Positions 1 to 11,091 of a stretch of DNA of 64,000 nt are shown in pieces. Within the stretch, counting starts at the first letter, position 1. Each line of letters begins with the position of its first letter. The notes below the pieces were generated by a model that had not been told where the DNA came from, ran no database searches, and saw only the letters and a list, made by a program, of their open reading frames with translations. The position numbers and the translations under genes were made by a program. Source of the stretch: Diaporthe sp. PMI_573 (taxonomy: Eukaryota > Ascomycota > Sordariomycetes > Diaporthales > Diaporthaceae); the NCBI GenBank assembly GCA_021399435.1, contig JAJTUP010000005.1:1612001-1676000 (forward strand), written 5' to 3'.

Positions 1-2435
1 GGGAGACCGCGGTTGGGAAGATGTTGTGACGGGCGACCCGGGGCAGAGAAGAAAAGGCAAGCGTGGAACCCTGAGGGTATCGATTCCGAGGTCGAGGTGG
101 CAGGGACCAGGATAATGAAAGAGGCGAAGGCTATTTCTGTCGCCGTGGCCAGGCTTTTTGGTGGTTGGATGGCAGACTGAGCGAAAGACGACAATCCAGG
201 CCCCCAAGTTCATTCCCTCTCAGTCATTGTGTGGTCGTGTTGGTCCGGAGCGGACCGGATTGGGCTGGCCTGGGTTGAGCTGAGCTGGGCTGGAGACTGG
301 AGACTGGAGACTGGAGTCGAGTGCAGATGCATCAACAACAGGCAATGCTTCTTCTCGCCTTCCAAGGTTCCATGGTAACCAGAGCTGAAGTGGGGCCAGT
401 CAGACAGCCCAGAAGAGCATGCTGATAAGGTGCAAGGTGGGGGTGGACTACTGCGTGCTAACAAAAGCTACCAGCCCGGCCTGGGACAGGTCTGGACTGG
501 ACCCTTCCCCGTCTCTGGCGGTGGTGGTGCCAGTGCAGGTGCATGGGGTCCCGACGGCTTGGCTCACCGTGTTGTCTTGTTGCTCCGTTTCGAAAGAGTG
601 TGGTCAGTACAACTTGCACCTCCCCTCTGGCTTCTTCTCACTCCTTCTCCGTTTGTGCTATCGCATCATCTCGTATTCTGTACTGTGGTAGCTACAGCTG
701 CAGCATGAGCATGGCTGGCGTGATAGGCCCCGTTCAGCCAGCGCGGTGTGCCAGGCTGTAGTCCAAAGTAGCTCCAACCTGTCGAGGCTGTGCAGAGAGG
801 CCTGTCTCGTGGTGTGTCTGGTGGTGAAAGTGGGCTGGCCACCGCTGTCGAAAGCTGTCGGACAATGTCTTCCTCAGACTGTCCGGTTGCTCCTCTCGAA
901 CTGGCCACCCTCCGCAGCGGCCGACCATCCAGCCATCCAGCCCATCCAGCCCATCCAGCCCATCCTGCATCTGGCCCGCCTCTTTGCCTCTTCGAGCACA
1001 AAGTTCCGGGCCTGTCTGTTGAAGGCGCAGCCTCATGGGTTCCAAGTTTCCAATTTCTGATACCATGCCACCATGTGTCTGGTGCGGCAGATGCTCACGT
1101 CTGAGGGGCAAATTGCTGATCAGCACAACTTGACGTTCAAGTCGGCGGTGCCAATACGTAGGTGGCTTTTCGTTGCAACATCACTCCCCAAAGCCCCTGG
1201 CTGATCCATAGGCCCACGTCCTTTCGCGATGCAATATCGACGGTGGTCTAGTGGGGGCGGGGGCCACACTCTCAACTGTCAGTCAGCTTGCCAACTCGTT
1301 TACGGGAAAGCCCTGTGAAAACAACTACACAGTACGGCACCAGATGACTCGGCATCGAACCGAATACCCACCCGAACACGCATCGACAACCATCTTCAAC
1401 ATCGGGACCTGCCAATCCCAACGAGCACAGCGAGCCATCTCGACCCAGCCATCAAGGACAGGCTGCCTACCCAGCCGCCCTGACAGCCTGATCCCGCGGG
1501 GCAGTCCGAACCTTATCTGTTTGGTCTGATACCTCTGCACATCCGCACCTGCATCTCTCACAGCGCCACGGCCCCATCCATCCCTAGCCTGTCGACTGCG
1601 CCCGCCCGCCCGCCAGCTGAGCCGCGCAAGCCCCTTATCTTGCGACGTACATCGTCCCGGCTGCGACTCGGCTGCCATAGGCCTTCCCTGCACTCTGTCG
1701 GCGGGGTTGGCCACTGCCGCCCCAGGCTGCAAGAAGATCCCCAGTCGCGAGAGGGAACGAACTCGAGTCCGAGCCCATTCCTCGTCGAGAATTCCCATAT
1801 TCTAGGAAGCGCAATTGGAGCCGATCCCCAGGCCGCCGTCCCAACCCAATCGCTCGCTGCCTGGGTTTGATTGGCCGCGGCTGATCACATCAAACCCAGG
1901 ATTGAGACACATCTGGGCCCGATTTGGCCGACTTATCCTCGACCCGGTGCGTGTTCTGGAGACAGTGTTTCAGGCTGTCGACCACGTGCTCTATCACGAG
2001 CTCGACCTTCTAAAGAGCAAGAGTGTACTCGAGAATCCCTCGAGCAAAACGTACTAGGGGTTCACGGCAGTAAATCAACTTGCCGTTGAAATGCGTCTCG
2101 TCGATAGCCCATGTTCATCAATCAAGTAGGACTGCCACGGGATTGTGTGGCTCGAGTTCCACAAAGCAAGTGCTTGGTCTCAATCTGACTCGAGTAAAAT
2201 ATGCGAGCGCGTTGAGAGAGATTTTCAACGCCCCATAGATTGTGCTCAACTCACTAGTATTGCGTGGCACAGTGGCCCATCTGTTAGACTGTTCAAGCGG
2301 CCTGCCGTCTTCAGCAAAATCATCGAACTCACTCGCAGAATGCAGCTGGCCACACATTGGAGCTGCCCAAACGTCGTATTATTGATACGGAGGAAACATG
2401 AACCAGAGTCGTGCATCGCTCTATACGCTAAGAGT
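1..2435. other. Intergenic region without a supportable gene
   Basis: I see no reading frame with coding character on either strand over about 2.4 kb; the short open frames overlap one another and resemble no family. The stretch carries two short tandem repeats: a 7-bp CTGGAGA unit (about four copies, 290-316) and a 9-bp CCATCCAGC unit (about four copies, 925-966). It ends at the 3' end of the GH16 gene on the minus strand, so part of it is probably that gene's 3' UTR. Confidence 0.5.
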
Positions 2436-5400
2436 TCAACCTCCCCCCATACCCAACAACAATATGTCACGAATTACAAGAAGAAGACCCATGGCAAGCG
2501 CCAACAACAACCCAGGGACTGCCTCAAAGGCTCGTCCCGCTCCAGAAATCGTTGCTAGGGTCGTATTTGCCCCCCCAGACTGCTGACCTGTGCCTGTACC
2601 AGCACCTGCAACCCCAGATGCTCCCTGAGCCGCAGCAGAAGACAAGATGACGTCGACTGTTTCTGTTGCCGTAGAGACGCCCGTCGATGTGAAGGTCACG
2701 GGCGTGACCAACTCCGAGATAACCATGGTGGTGGTCGACGAGATGGTGGAACAGTCCGCACCGGACTTCCCTGGAGCACAGTTGGTCATGACCGTTGCCG
2801 ATGTGCTATAGAGGGTCGAAGTCGAGCGCCGCGTGCTGGTCAACCTGACCGTTGTCGTTCGGGTTATCGTGCTCCGGGTGGTCGAGAGGCCGTGGTCGCT
2901 GCTCGTTGGCACAGGAGCGACAAGGCCAGTGGAGGAATGCGAGTCCCCTGCTCCCGCTCCTGGTTCCGAGGCAGGGGGCTGGCCTCCTGGCCCAGACGGT
3001 GCTCCTGGGGGCGAGTGCATTTCCTCTGTGGACCCTGCCTGTGCTGGTGGAGGAGCAGACCCGTGCTCTTCGGCTACTTGTGAGCTGTCCGTACCTGGGA
3101 TGGCCTGATTCTGAGCTACCGGAGGGGCATCGCCGCCTTTGTCTGTCGGCAAGCTGGCCGGTGCTGTCCATGGTCCCGAGGCATTCATTTCCGTGTCTGT
3201 GTTGTACAGCGATACGGTGGTCTGGCCGAAATCTATCGACATGGTCGCGACATGGGACTCAGCCGGTGAACTCGATGGCGGCACGTCGTGCGCGTCTGTT
3301 GGGGAAATCATCGTCGATGAAGGCGACGATGGTGGACCATCGCTTGAGGGTTGTGCGCTAGTGCTGCCCGAAGCTGTCCTCTGTGAAGACTGCTCACGCG
3401 AAGCGTCCTCGGAAGACTTGATTGTTGACAATGACGACGGGAACACGCTGCTGCCCGCCACAGGTACACTAGGGCTGCCGGGAGACGCTGTCTGCGAGGA
3501 CTGCATCTGCACTCCATCTTTGGGAGGTATTAATGTCGATGCAGATGGCGAAGGGGGCGGGGCGCTATCACTCGGACGAGGCCCGCTTGGAGAACCACTT
3601 GGTGGTGGTGATGACTCACTGGACACGGGACAGACAGTTGTGTAAGCCACCACGACCTCCGTTGAGAGTACTGCTGACTTTGCCGGACAGCTCTTCACAT
3701 CTGCCCCGCATGAGGTCACGGTATAAATGTTGGTGCTGTAGACCGTAGAGGTTGTCAGTTCGGGGGAGTCGGTGGACCCTATCGCGAAATCTTCAGATGA
3801 GGAAACGTCTTCCTTGGATTGCGACCCAGGGATCTCGCCAGATGCACTGGGTGAGCTCGCGGAGGCTGTTGAAGAAGCGGGGGCACTTGATTGTTGTGAG
3901 ACAGGACGGTTCAAGGGTATGACTATCGACGTTGACCTTCCCGGCGCATTGCTCGATGAGGAACCCTTTACGGTTGATGTGGACTCTCCCTTCGAGGAGG
4001 ACAAGCCCGTCGGGGACACGGAGGAACCTTTTGAAGTGGAAGATGATGAACCCCTGGATGGAGTGGAAGAACCCCTTGGAGATGTAGATGAGGGGCCAGT
4101 TGAAGACGTCGAGGAGGGCCCGCCGGAAGATAAAGTCGCCTGGAAGGCAGCAATCTGTGCAACTGGAATCGACGAAGGCGCCGTTGGTATCCCTGCTGTT
4201 GAGGATATTGCCGTCGATGTTGAACCCGCGGATGAGTCTTTCGGTGTCGAGGACTGGCCCTTGTCCTCAGTGACAGGACAGACTGTAGTATAGTCGACCA
4301 CAACATCCGTGACAAGCACAGTCGAGGTAAGAGGCTTGTTGGCAGGACAGTTCGTCACTGCTGTGTTGCACGATGTCACTGTTGAAAAGACGGTTGTCCT
4401 GTACACAGTACTTGTCGTGAGCTGAACTGAACCGGAGCGTCCGGTTGCTTCGGTATTCCGGCTACTGGCACTGTTGGTTGAAGTCGTGCCTCCCGTAACT
4501 GTTTTCACCCTGCTCGATGAGGACGAGCTCGCACTCGAGCTGCTGGTGACCCTCGAAGTGGTAGCCGGCGCTGGTTGAGCAGCGCTCAGGGTGTTGAGTG
4601 CGGTTGAGCTGACCATTGAAGAGACAGACTTGGGCAGTTCGGCTAGACACTTGACACTGTTGGACGAGCCGCTCTTGTCTGTGTAGTTGAAGTAGGCACA
4701 CTTCGATGACGGCTCAAGGTTCACGTACTTCACGTACGCAGTGAAGGGCATTTTGTTATAGTCTGTATCACCACCAGCCCACTGCCTAACACCCTCTGGC
4801 TGATCTTGGTCACCTGCGACCCAGACGCCGAGGTGGAATCGCGATGGCGTCTGGGGGTACTGGTGCTCCCCACTGTCGCAGTCCTTCCTGAACAGCGTCC
4901 TGACAACCTTATCGTCGATGGACCACTTCAGGCTCTCAGGGGTCCAGTCTATGCTGTACTTGTGAAGTTCCCTGGTCATTTCGAAGCCCGTAGACACAGA
5001 TGTCGACCTGTCATAGCTACCGGTTATCCCTTTGCCGAAATAGTTCGTCTGCACATTAGGCTTTTGTTGACGATAGCTGTTGCCGCTCCACTCCCAGTCG
5101 ACCTCGTCCGCCACGTCTGACATTAAGACCGCTGACGAAATTACCGCGGTCCCTGGGGCTGACTGCATCGTCACATCGACGCGGCCGTAAAGGAAGTAAC
5201 CTGTTGTCCAGATGTATGGTGCATCGCCGCGTTTTTCTATGGGGAAGACACCGCCATTCTTGCTGTCTGTACGGAAGCTCGCATAGTTCGCGATGGTCCA
5301 GCCGTTTTTTGCAACGTCCTCGGTTTTAAGCTTGGTGAAGTCCTGGCTGATGGGGGAGGTGATCCCCGGAATAGGGGCACAAGTTTCTGGCAAACATTAA

Positions 5401-5544
5401 GAAGTTGGTCCAAGAGAACTTGACGGCTTTGGGTTCCGAGTGTTACCTTGTCTTACCTTTTAATGGGTTACAATTTGCGTTGACCGTGGTTATGCCGATT
5501 ATGCCAATCGTCGTGATGGCACATGTCAGTCCGCGAATTGTCAT
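2436..5544 (-). CDS. CRH-like GH16 cell-wall transglycosylase with very long Ser/Thr-rich, GPI-anchored tail
   Basis: Two exons: 5544-5457 and 5386-2436, with a 70-nt intron (GTAAGA..CAG), giving 1012 aa. The short first exon supplies the signal peptide (MTIRGLTCAITTIGIIGITT) and joins to give CNPLKETCAP, the usual mature start of CRH proteins. The GH16 domain covers roughly residues 30-275 and has the catalytic motif DEVDWEW (nucleophile and acid/base Glu124 and Glu128, auxiliary Asp126). The family transfers chitin onto beta-glucan in the wall. The remaining ~700 residues are Ser/Thr/Pro-rich, far longer than usual, and carry three copies of a Cys-containing module. A hydrophobic C-terminus (LLLALAMGLLL) after small residues fits a GPI-attachment signal. 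The family assignment is firm; the exact substrate is not shown by sequence. Confidence 0.9.
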
Positions 5545-6768
5545 TTTCAATCACTCTGATGATAGCTATTCAGGTGGTCTCGGTGAGGATCTTGCGATGA
5601 AGATGACGAGTAGTGGAGAACAAGTCGGTTTTCTCAAGAAAGGTTCTTGAGTGGCTGGAAAGAGGTGCTGCCGGTCCTGTGAACAAAGAGGCGGATAACT
5701 CATCTCAACCACGCCGATACACGGCACTCAAGTGAAAGACTGCCTGTGGCGATACTATCTCAAATAAAATCACATCACAAAGGACGGATGGAATTGCTTG
5801 TTGTCGAGCTCCCCGTCTTCCCTTTCCGGAAGGGCGTCCACCGTCTGCCTCCACCTTCAATGTTTACTCACCCGCTACAATACATCGACACTTTCTCGGT
5901 ATGCCATAGTGCACACTTCACAATGTCCTCAGAGCGGGAAGTAATTGAATCATGGGCGACCGCTATCCTTTAGGCAACTTAGTTACTGTGCATGCAACGG
6001 GGTCACAATCATGCCAGCAAACTCATCCTCGCCAAGGATTGACCAGAGGGCATACTGATACAAACATGGAGTTATGCCAGCAGGTTCATGGACCACATTT
6101 CTGAATGATGCGCCAGGACGTATGGGACTCACGTCTGCCATGTTATACATGCCGCTCTGAGTTGAACAAGTAAGCGCAATTGGTCCTTGTGGCCGCCTTC
6201 AAGTTGCATGCGCTTGCAATTGATGGGCACATGCAGTCTGAAGTCTGTCAACAGTAGGGCTGGATTTGTGTGATTCACGGGGATCCAAAGGCAGCAAGGA
6301 ACCCTCTGATGGAATTTTGGGAAACTGCAGTACCTATACAGAGGCAAAACGTGAGTGACGCACTCCACTGGAAAACCGGGTTTTGATGGTGACAATAGCA
6401 TGTCTGACTCGCGATCGGGCCGCGGTTGGGTGTGGTCGACAGTACTGGCTCAGAAAGAGGTCGAAACAATCAGGCCTGCGATTGATCCAACAGATTGATC
6501 CTGTTGAATTGAAGGCCGGTGTCAAAAGGCAGAGGGCGGGCGCGACCAGCCGCGACCAGCCGCCCGGCCGGCCGGTGATAAAAATAAACGAACAGGGAAT
6601 GACCAACAAGTCAACCAACACAAATGAGCGCAGCGCTTAAGATACATAATGTAGGTGATAAAACCCGGGAACGCCACAAGAACAGAGGAGATATCATTGG
6701 CACCGCACAGGACATTCCTGAAATTAAACTGAGAATTCTTGAAGTTCAACCACCTGGAGGCCGTCGAC
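5545..6768. other. Divergent intergenic region (promoters of GH16 and F-box genes)
   Basis: About 1.2 kb between the divergently transcribed GH16 gene (minus) and F-box gene (plus). It should contain both promoters. No convincing gene or RNA was seen. The part near 6530-6580 is locally very GC-rich, with short repeats of GCGACCAGCC and CCGGCCGG. Confidence 0.5.
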
Positions 6769-8637
6769 ATGGACATGGATATCGATAACCATTATTACTC
6801 ACCCATGAGCATCCTTTCGCTCCCCGATGAGCTACTTATTGAAATATTCAGCGCAGTGAAGACTCACAACCCAACCAACAAGGCACACCACACATCCTTC
6901 GCCAGTTCGTCAGGAGACATAAAAAATGTCAGGCTGGTGTCGCGCAGATTCGCAGCCTGCAGCTCCCACCTGCTACTTCACTACATACGCCTCGATGGGA
7001 TAAACTCCGAGTCCCTAGAGAAGCTGGAAGCCATCTCAAGTCATCCAATTATTCGGAATGGGGTGCACATCGTCAGACTTGTCACCGAATTTTACACCTC
7101 CGTTTATGCAAATGACGTCCGGCAATTCGCCTGGTATGCAGTGAACAGGGTGTTTGGCCAGGCCTCGCGCTTTAAGGAGGACCTGGAAGCTGCTGAAGAC
7201 GAGGATGCCGATGCTGAGGGGCTCATGGAGAGGCGACAAGAGGCTGCGGTGGCGCTGGCGAAAGTCAAGGCCATTCTCAAGACATGGGGTCGCGTCAGCC
7301 TCGAGGGCATGGAGGACGCCATTGGGTCCTGGAGTGTCGATTTCGACAAGTCCACGCAGGATTGTATGGCACTGCGTCGCAGAAACTCGGGGGACGATGA
7401 AAAGAGCGAAGTGGAGAGACACCTTCAGCTGTTGCATATTGCTCATCAGCTTTATCGACTACGTTATCAAGACCAAGAACGACTTCGACAAGATGATACG
7501 TTTACCCGGAGGTTTGCGGCAGCCATGGCTCGGATGCCAAGGGCCAGGGGGATCGAGCTCCGCGACTTCGACCTGTCGAGGAATAACAGCTTGCAAGATG
7601 ATTGCGATAACAACCAAAACGACTCTCTATTCCCCGGAACCGACGAGTATGCTGGTCTGGTGGACATAGACTCACTCGTTCAACCAATGTGTTGGGACGA
7701 GGCATTGGACCGGCAACTCGGCGAGCCTCCAGTTGAACTTCTCTTCAGGATTCCGATCGCGATTCACCAAGCCGGGGCCCGACTAGACAGGATATCGATG
7801 CAGACCAGCACATGCGCAGAGCAATATTATCCCCTGTTCGAGAGCGTCGGCACGAAAGAATTCATCGAGCTGGGCACGGCAATCAACAGGATGAGCCTGA
7901 AGAGCTTCATATTCTTGCATCAGGACGAGATGAAGCCACGCGTACGGCAGCCTCCGTCTTCGGAGGAGATCGACGCGTTCGACAACTTCATCTCCGCCGT
8001 GGCGAATAGCAGTGGCCTGGAAAGATTCTGGCTGCGTCTTGACGGTGGGTGGTCTGAGGGCGGGCTCGATGTCAATCGGCAGTCTGGCCTTGGGCCACTT
8101 CTGATCCCTGAGGCTGACTCCCTAGAGCGCTGGGGACAGCCGGATTGGAGGAACCTCCGCGACATCCACCTGACTGATTTCGCGCTGCATTTGTCCGACC
8201 TGGAGCGCATGGCTGCTCAGCTCGAGAAGTCAGGGACAAGGCTTGAGTTCCTCACCCTGCAGCGAACCCGTCTTCTCAGCGGTACGTGGTCACAGGCTCT
8301 TGAGGTCCTCCGAAAGGTGGACGTGGAGTATGAAAAGCAACTCATTGATCCCAAGGGTGCCGAATGCGAAGACGTGACGATGATGAGGGGTGGGAGGTTT
8401 GATGCAGTTTTTGGAAAATCTTGGGATGAGACGAGAAGTCTGGCTGATGACTTCATCAACGGAGACATGAAACATAATCCGCTTCATGACAGTTACACTG
8501 TTGAGTTCCTCTATTCCGTCGATGGTGAGGATGTCATCGTGGAGGTTACCGTGGGCGATGAGACTGAGGATTTGCCGGACGCTGGAGAAGTTGAGAATGA
8601 GATGGCTTCACATGTAATATCGCAGATTGCTGTTTGA
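6769..8637 (+). CDS. F-box domain protein, substrate adaptor candidate
   Basis: Single exon, 622 aa. The start is the first ATG in frame (MDMDIDNHYYSP). An N-terminal F-box is visible around residues 14-75: SILSLPDELLIEIFSAV, then NVRLVSRRFAACSSHLLLHY. This is the usual Skp1-binding fold of fungal F-box proteins, which recruit targets to SCF ubiquitin ligases. The rest is mostly helical and acidic, with conserved-looking Trp- and Leu-rich stretches (for example WGQPDWRNLRDIHLTDFALH) typical of the degenerate leucine-rich region that follows many fungal F-boxes. No zinc finger, WD or kelch repeat was seen. The target is unknown. The F-box call is good; anything beyond it is inference. Confidence 0.85.
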   Translation: MDMDIDNHYYSPMSILSLPDELLIEIFSAVKTHNPTNKAHHTSFASSSGDIKNVRLVSRRFAACSSHLLLHYIRLDGINSESLEKLEAISSHPIIRNGVHIVRLVTEFYTSVYANDVRQFAWYAVNRVFGQASRFKEDLEAAEDEDADAEGLMERRQEAAVALAKVKAILKTWGRVSLEGMEDAIGSWSVDFDKSTQDCMALRRRNSGDDEKSEVERHLQLLHIAHQLYRLRYQDQERLRQDDTFTRRFAAAMARMPRARGIELRDFDLSRNNSLQDDCDNNQNDSLFPGTDEYAGLVDIDSLVQPMCWDEALDRQLGEPPVELLFRIPIAIHQAGARLDRISMQTSTCAEQYYPLFESVGTKEFIELGTAINRMSLKSFIFLHQDEMKPRVRQPPSSEEIDAFDNFISAVANSSGLERFWLRLDGGWSEGGLDVNRQSGLGPLLIPEADSLERWGQPDWRNLRDIHLTDFALHLSDLERMAAQLEKSGTRLEFLTLQRTRLLSGTWSQALEVLRKVDVEYEKQLIDPKGAECEDVTMMRGGRFDAVFGKSWDETRSLADDFINGDMKHNPLHDSYTVEFLYSVDGEDVIVEVTVGDETEDLPDAGEVENEMASHVISQIAV

Positions 8638-9869
8638 TTTTTAGTTTGGCGTTAATGAAGAACTTCCGCAAGTCAAAGTTGCTCAAAAGATCAAATTTCA
8701 AACAGAGTAGGACGTAGACAGCCCCGGCAGACAGAGTCATTATGGCACCTCAATCCCGCACGCATTGGGTGCTGATCGGGTTATACACCATAATCATCTC
8801 ACGCGCATGGATGACATACATGAGCAATGCCACAAGATTTCCCAGTTTCAAATCCGTCATATCACTCAGGCGACTTGCTGCAGAGACACGTTTTGCTCAA
8901 AGTTCAGTTGTCTATATTGATGTCCGTGGCCAGGAAGAGAGTAGAGAGCATTGACGCGAAGAACTACACCAATGCAATCCGACTGGGGGGAGCGATGTGC
9001 GATAAATCCTTGACAAATTGGCGGAAAAGTGGATGACGAGTTTCTTGTAAAAACATACCGGTAGCCATACCTAGGTATTTACCATTGTGCTGGCTGAGCG
9101 AGACTTTCTAAAGGCGAATTACTTGTGAGTGCAGTTATCGGAGACCATCCCTTCCAATGTGGTAAGCACAATCTTCATATTCTCCGTATATAATACTCGG
9201 CCTCAGCGGCAAGAGATTCAGGGCACAGCCGACACGCGACCCAAGGGTGTTTTGCTCTTGGCTGAGTACAGACCTGATTGGTCTCAAGCCTGCTTTGTTC
9301 TCGGGGAAGCGATTCAATCTTTCGTTCCCTGCCATGGCAGCTTTGCGCCCAAATCTCCGACATGCCGGGTAAGCATCGCGTTGCGTGTCCCCAACCAGCC
9401 TCCCAGGGCGACGATCGCGCGCGCGGGAGGTCCCATAATTAGCTACGGAATAGGAAGTTAATGGTCATCATGCCAGCAACCGGTATGGCCGCCCTGGCGC
9501 CCTGGCCTCGCCCCACAGCTGACCTCATGGCAGGTGCCCGGAGGAATTGAGATAAGGAACAGGCCGTAGACCGTGGTCAAAAGCTGGGTGAGGTCCACAT
9601 GCAAGCTCATCGATCTCGAATTTGGCCTTGTCCGACTTGGCTATTTCCGTCAGACTTTGGAAGGATCCCATTGACACCCTCTGGACGACTCGTACAGGGT
9701 GGCAGATCCCAGTCAGGCACCAGAGGCACCAGTGTGATTGGAATGGTCTATCTCTGCATTTGTTTAGAGATGGGATTCTAATTGAATTCATTGCAGAGGT
9801 GACTGCTGCTGTCACTTTAGGGAAATCTTGAGTGATACAAAGCAAGCCTCGGCCTGCAAAAGTCCAAGC
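8638..9869. other. Intergenic region
   Basis: About 1.2 kb between the F-box gene and the CE5-like gene. No gene is supportable. It contains a perfect 10-bp palindrome TACCTAGGTA at 9068-9077, which recurs elsewhere in the window. The right part should hold the CE5-like promoter. Confidence 0.4.
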
Positions 9870-11091
9870 ATGATTTTCTCAAGCTCCAGAAATCCGGGAC
9901 TCTTCCCAGCCATCTTGTCCCTCTTCTCCATCGGAGTCACAGTCACCCACGCTGAACTCACATCACGTCACTCGCCCTCTGTCAGGGCCCAGCAGCGGTC
10001 CGCCTGCCAGGCCACTCACATATTCCGGATACAATGAAGAATACCCCGGAAGACAAAAGTCACTGGTGGATGCAATCTGCTCTGGGGTCAGCAGTAATAA
10101 GTGCGGATATGAAGACATCATCTTGGACGACATGGAGGGGAGTGTTTACGGAGTCGCTGTGCACGAGGGTGTGATAGCTGGAAAGTCCCAGGTCACAGCC
10201 TATGGAAAAGACTGCCCGGATGCCAAGCTTGTGCTTTCTGGGTACAGCCTGGGCGCACACGTTGTGGGCGACATGTTGGGTGGCAACGGAGGTGACTTCA
10301 CTATGTATGAAACGGTAGAGCCCGAGGTGGATGGGTTTGACTCGGCCAAGACGAGCCTGGGCAGTCATCGTAAGTCCATCCACATCTGTTGGGACTGACA
10401 CAGGCCACTGCTGAAGGGTCTCGGCAGGCTTCAGCAGTGCTTTCGGAACCTGAATGGGGTCGGGGTTGAAGCTGATATTGGGGCAACAGTTGCTGCCGTC
10501 TTCGTCTTTGGTGATATCCGGCACACGGCAGGCCAGGCGTACAACGTTGGGTTGGGCGCCGGCAAGAACAGCCACTATCCTCGCACTGGCAACAAGATGG
10601 GTGCCTATGCACCGGTCCTCTGCTCCCCTTGCGTGTCTACGGACCCCGTCTGCGCGCAGGGAGACGACGTCTCGACGCACCTGGACTACTTTCAGATGTC
10701 CGTGGAAGATGCCACGAGGTGGGCGCGGTTCATGGTGGACATCGAGAACGCCTCTGCCGCGACGACAGCGACAGCGACTGAGACGGTAGGATCGAGCTCC
10801 CGGGCAGCATCGGAGACGACCAGTGCCGCATTTACTGCGACGACAGGAGAAGGTGTGGGTGCAGACAAGGTGAGGAGCACGAGGTCTGTGTTGCCCACAG
10901 CGGCTGAGACGGATGCGGATACCACTGCGACCTCGACTGTGACGGGGTCGGCCATAACCACCGCTGCGTCTGACAACGGCGTGGCTAGGTTCAGTTGCAA
11001 TAAGGGGCTTGGGCTTACATGGACAGTCGTCATGATAGGGTTGTGTTTACTTGTTGCCCAGGTGGACGATAGAGTTCCAGGGGCTGACTGA
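9870..11091 (+). CDS. Cutinase-like CE5 esterase with GPI-type tail; apparent frame break near 10026 (possible pseudogene)
   Basis: An alpha/beta hydrolase of the cutinase/acetylxylan esterase (CE5) type. The N-terminal segment from ATG 9870 has a signal peptide (LFPAILSLFSIGVTVTHA) and runs to ACQATHIF. The body then continues in another frame, one base on, from GYNEEYPGRQ (about 10027) to VDAICSG and the nucleophile motif GYSLG. A 120-nt intron (10370-10489) joins SLGSH to LAAVFVFGDIRHT. Exon 3 carries the Asp of TDPVC and the His of STHLDY, completing the triad. The C-terminus is Thr/Ala/Ser-rich and ends in a hydrophobic segment (TWTVVMIGLCLLVA), fitting a GPI signal. No splice pair I tried repairs the shift at 10026, so the gene is either broken there, misassembled, or starts further downstream. 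The family call is solid; integrity is not. Confidence 0.6.
10370..10489 (+). other. Intron of the CE5-like gene
   Basis: Donor GTAAGT at 10370 and acceptor CAG ending at 10489. Splicing joins a C to TT to make Leu and restores the conserved FGDIRHT block in frame. Confidence 0.75.

Noticed and set aside
3139..4293. Plus-strand open frames rich in Asp/Glu/Val over the GH16 gene
   Set aside because: They mirror the Ser/Thr/Pro-rich tail on the other strand; no independent support.
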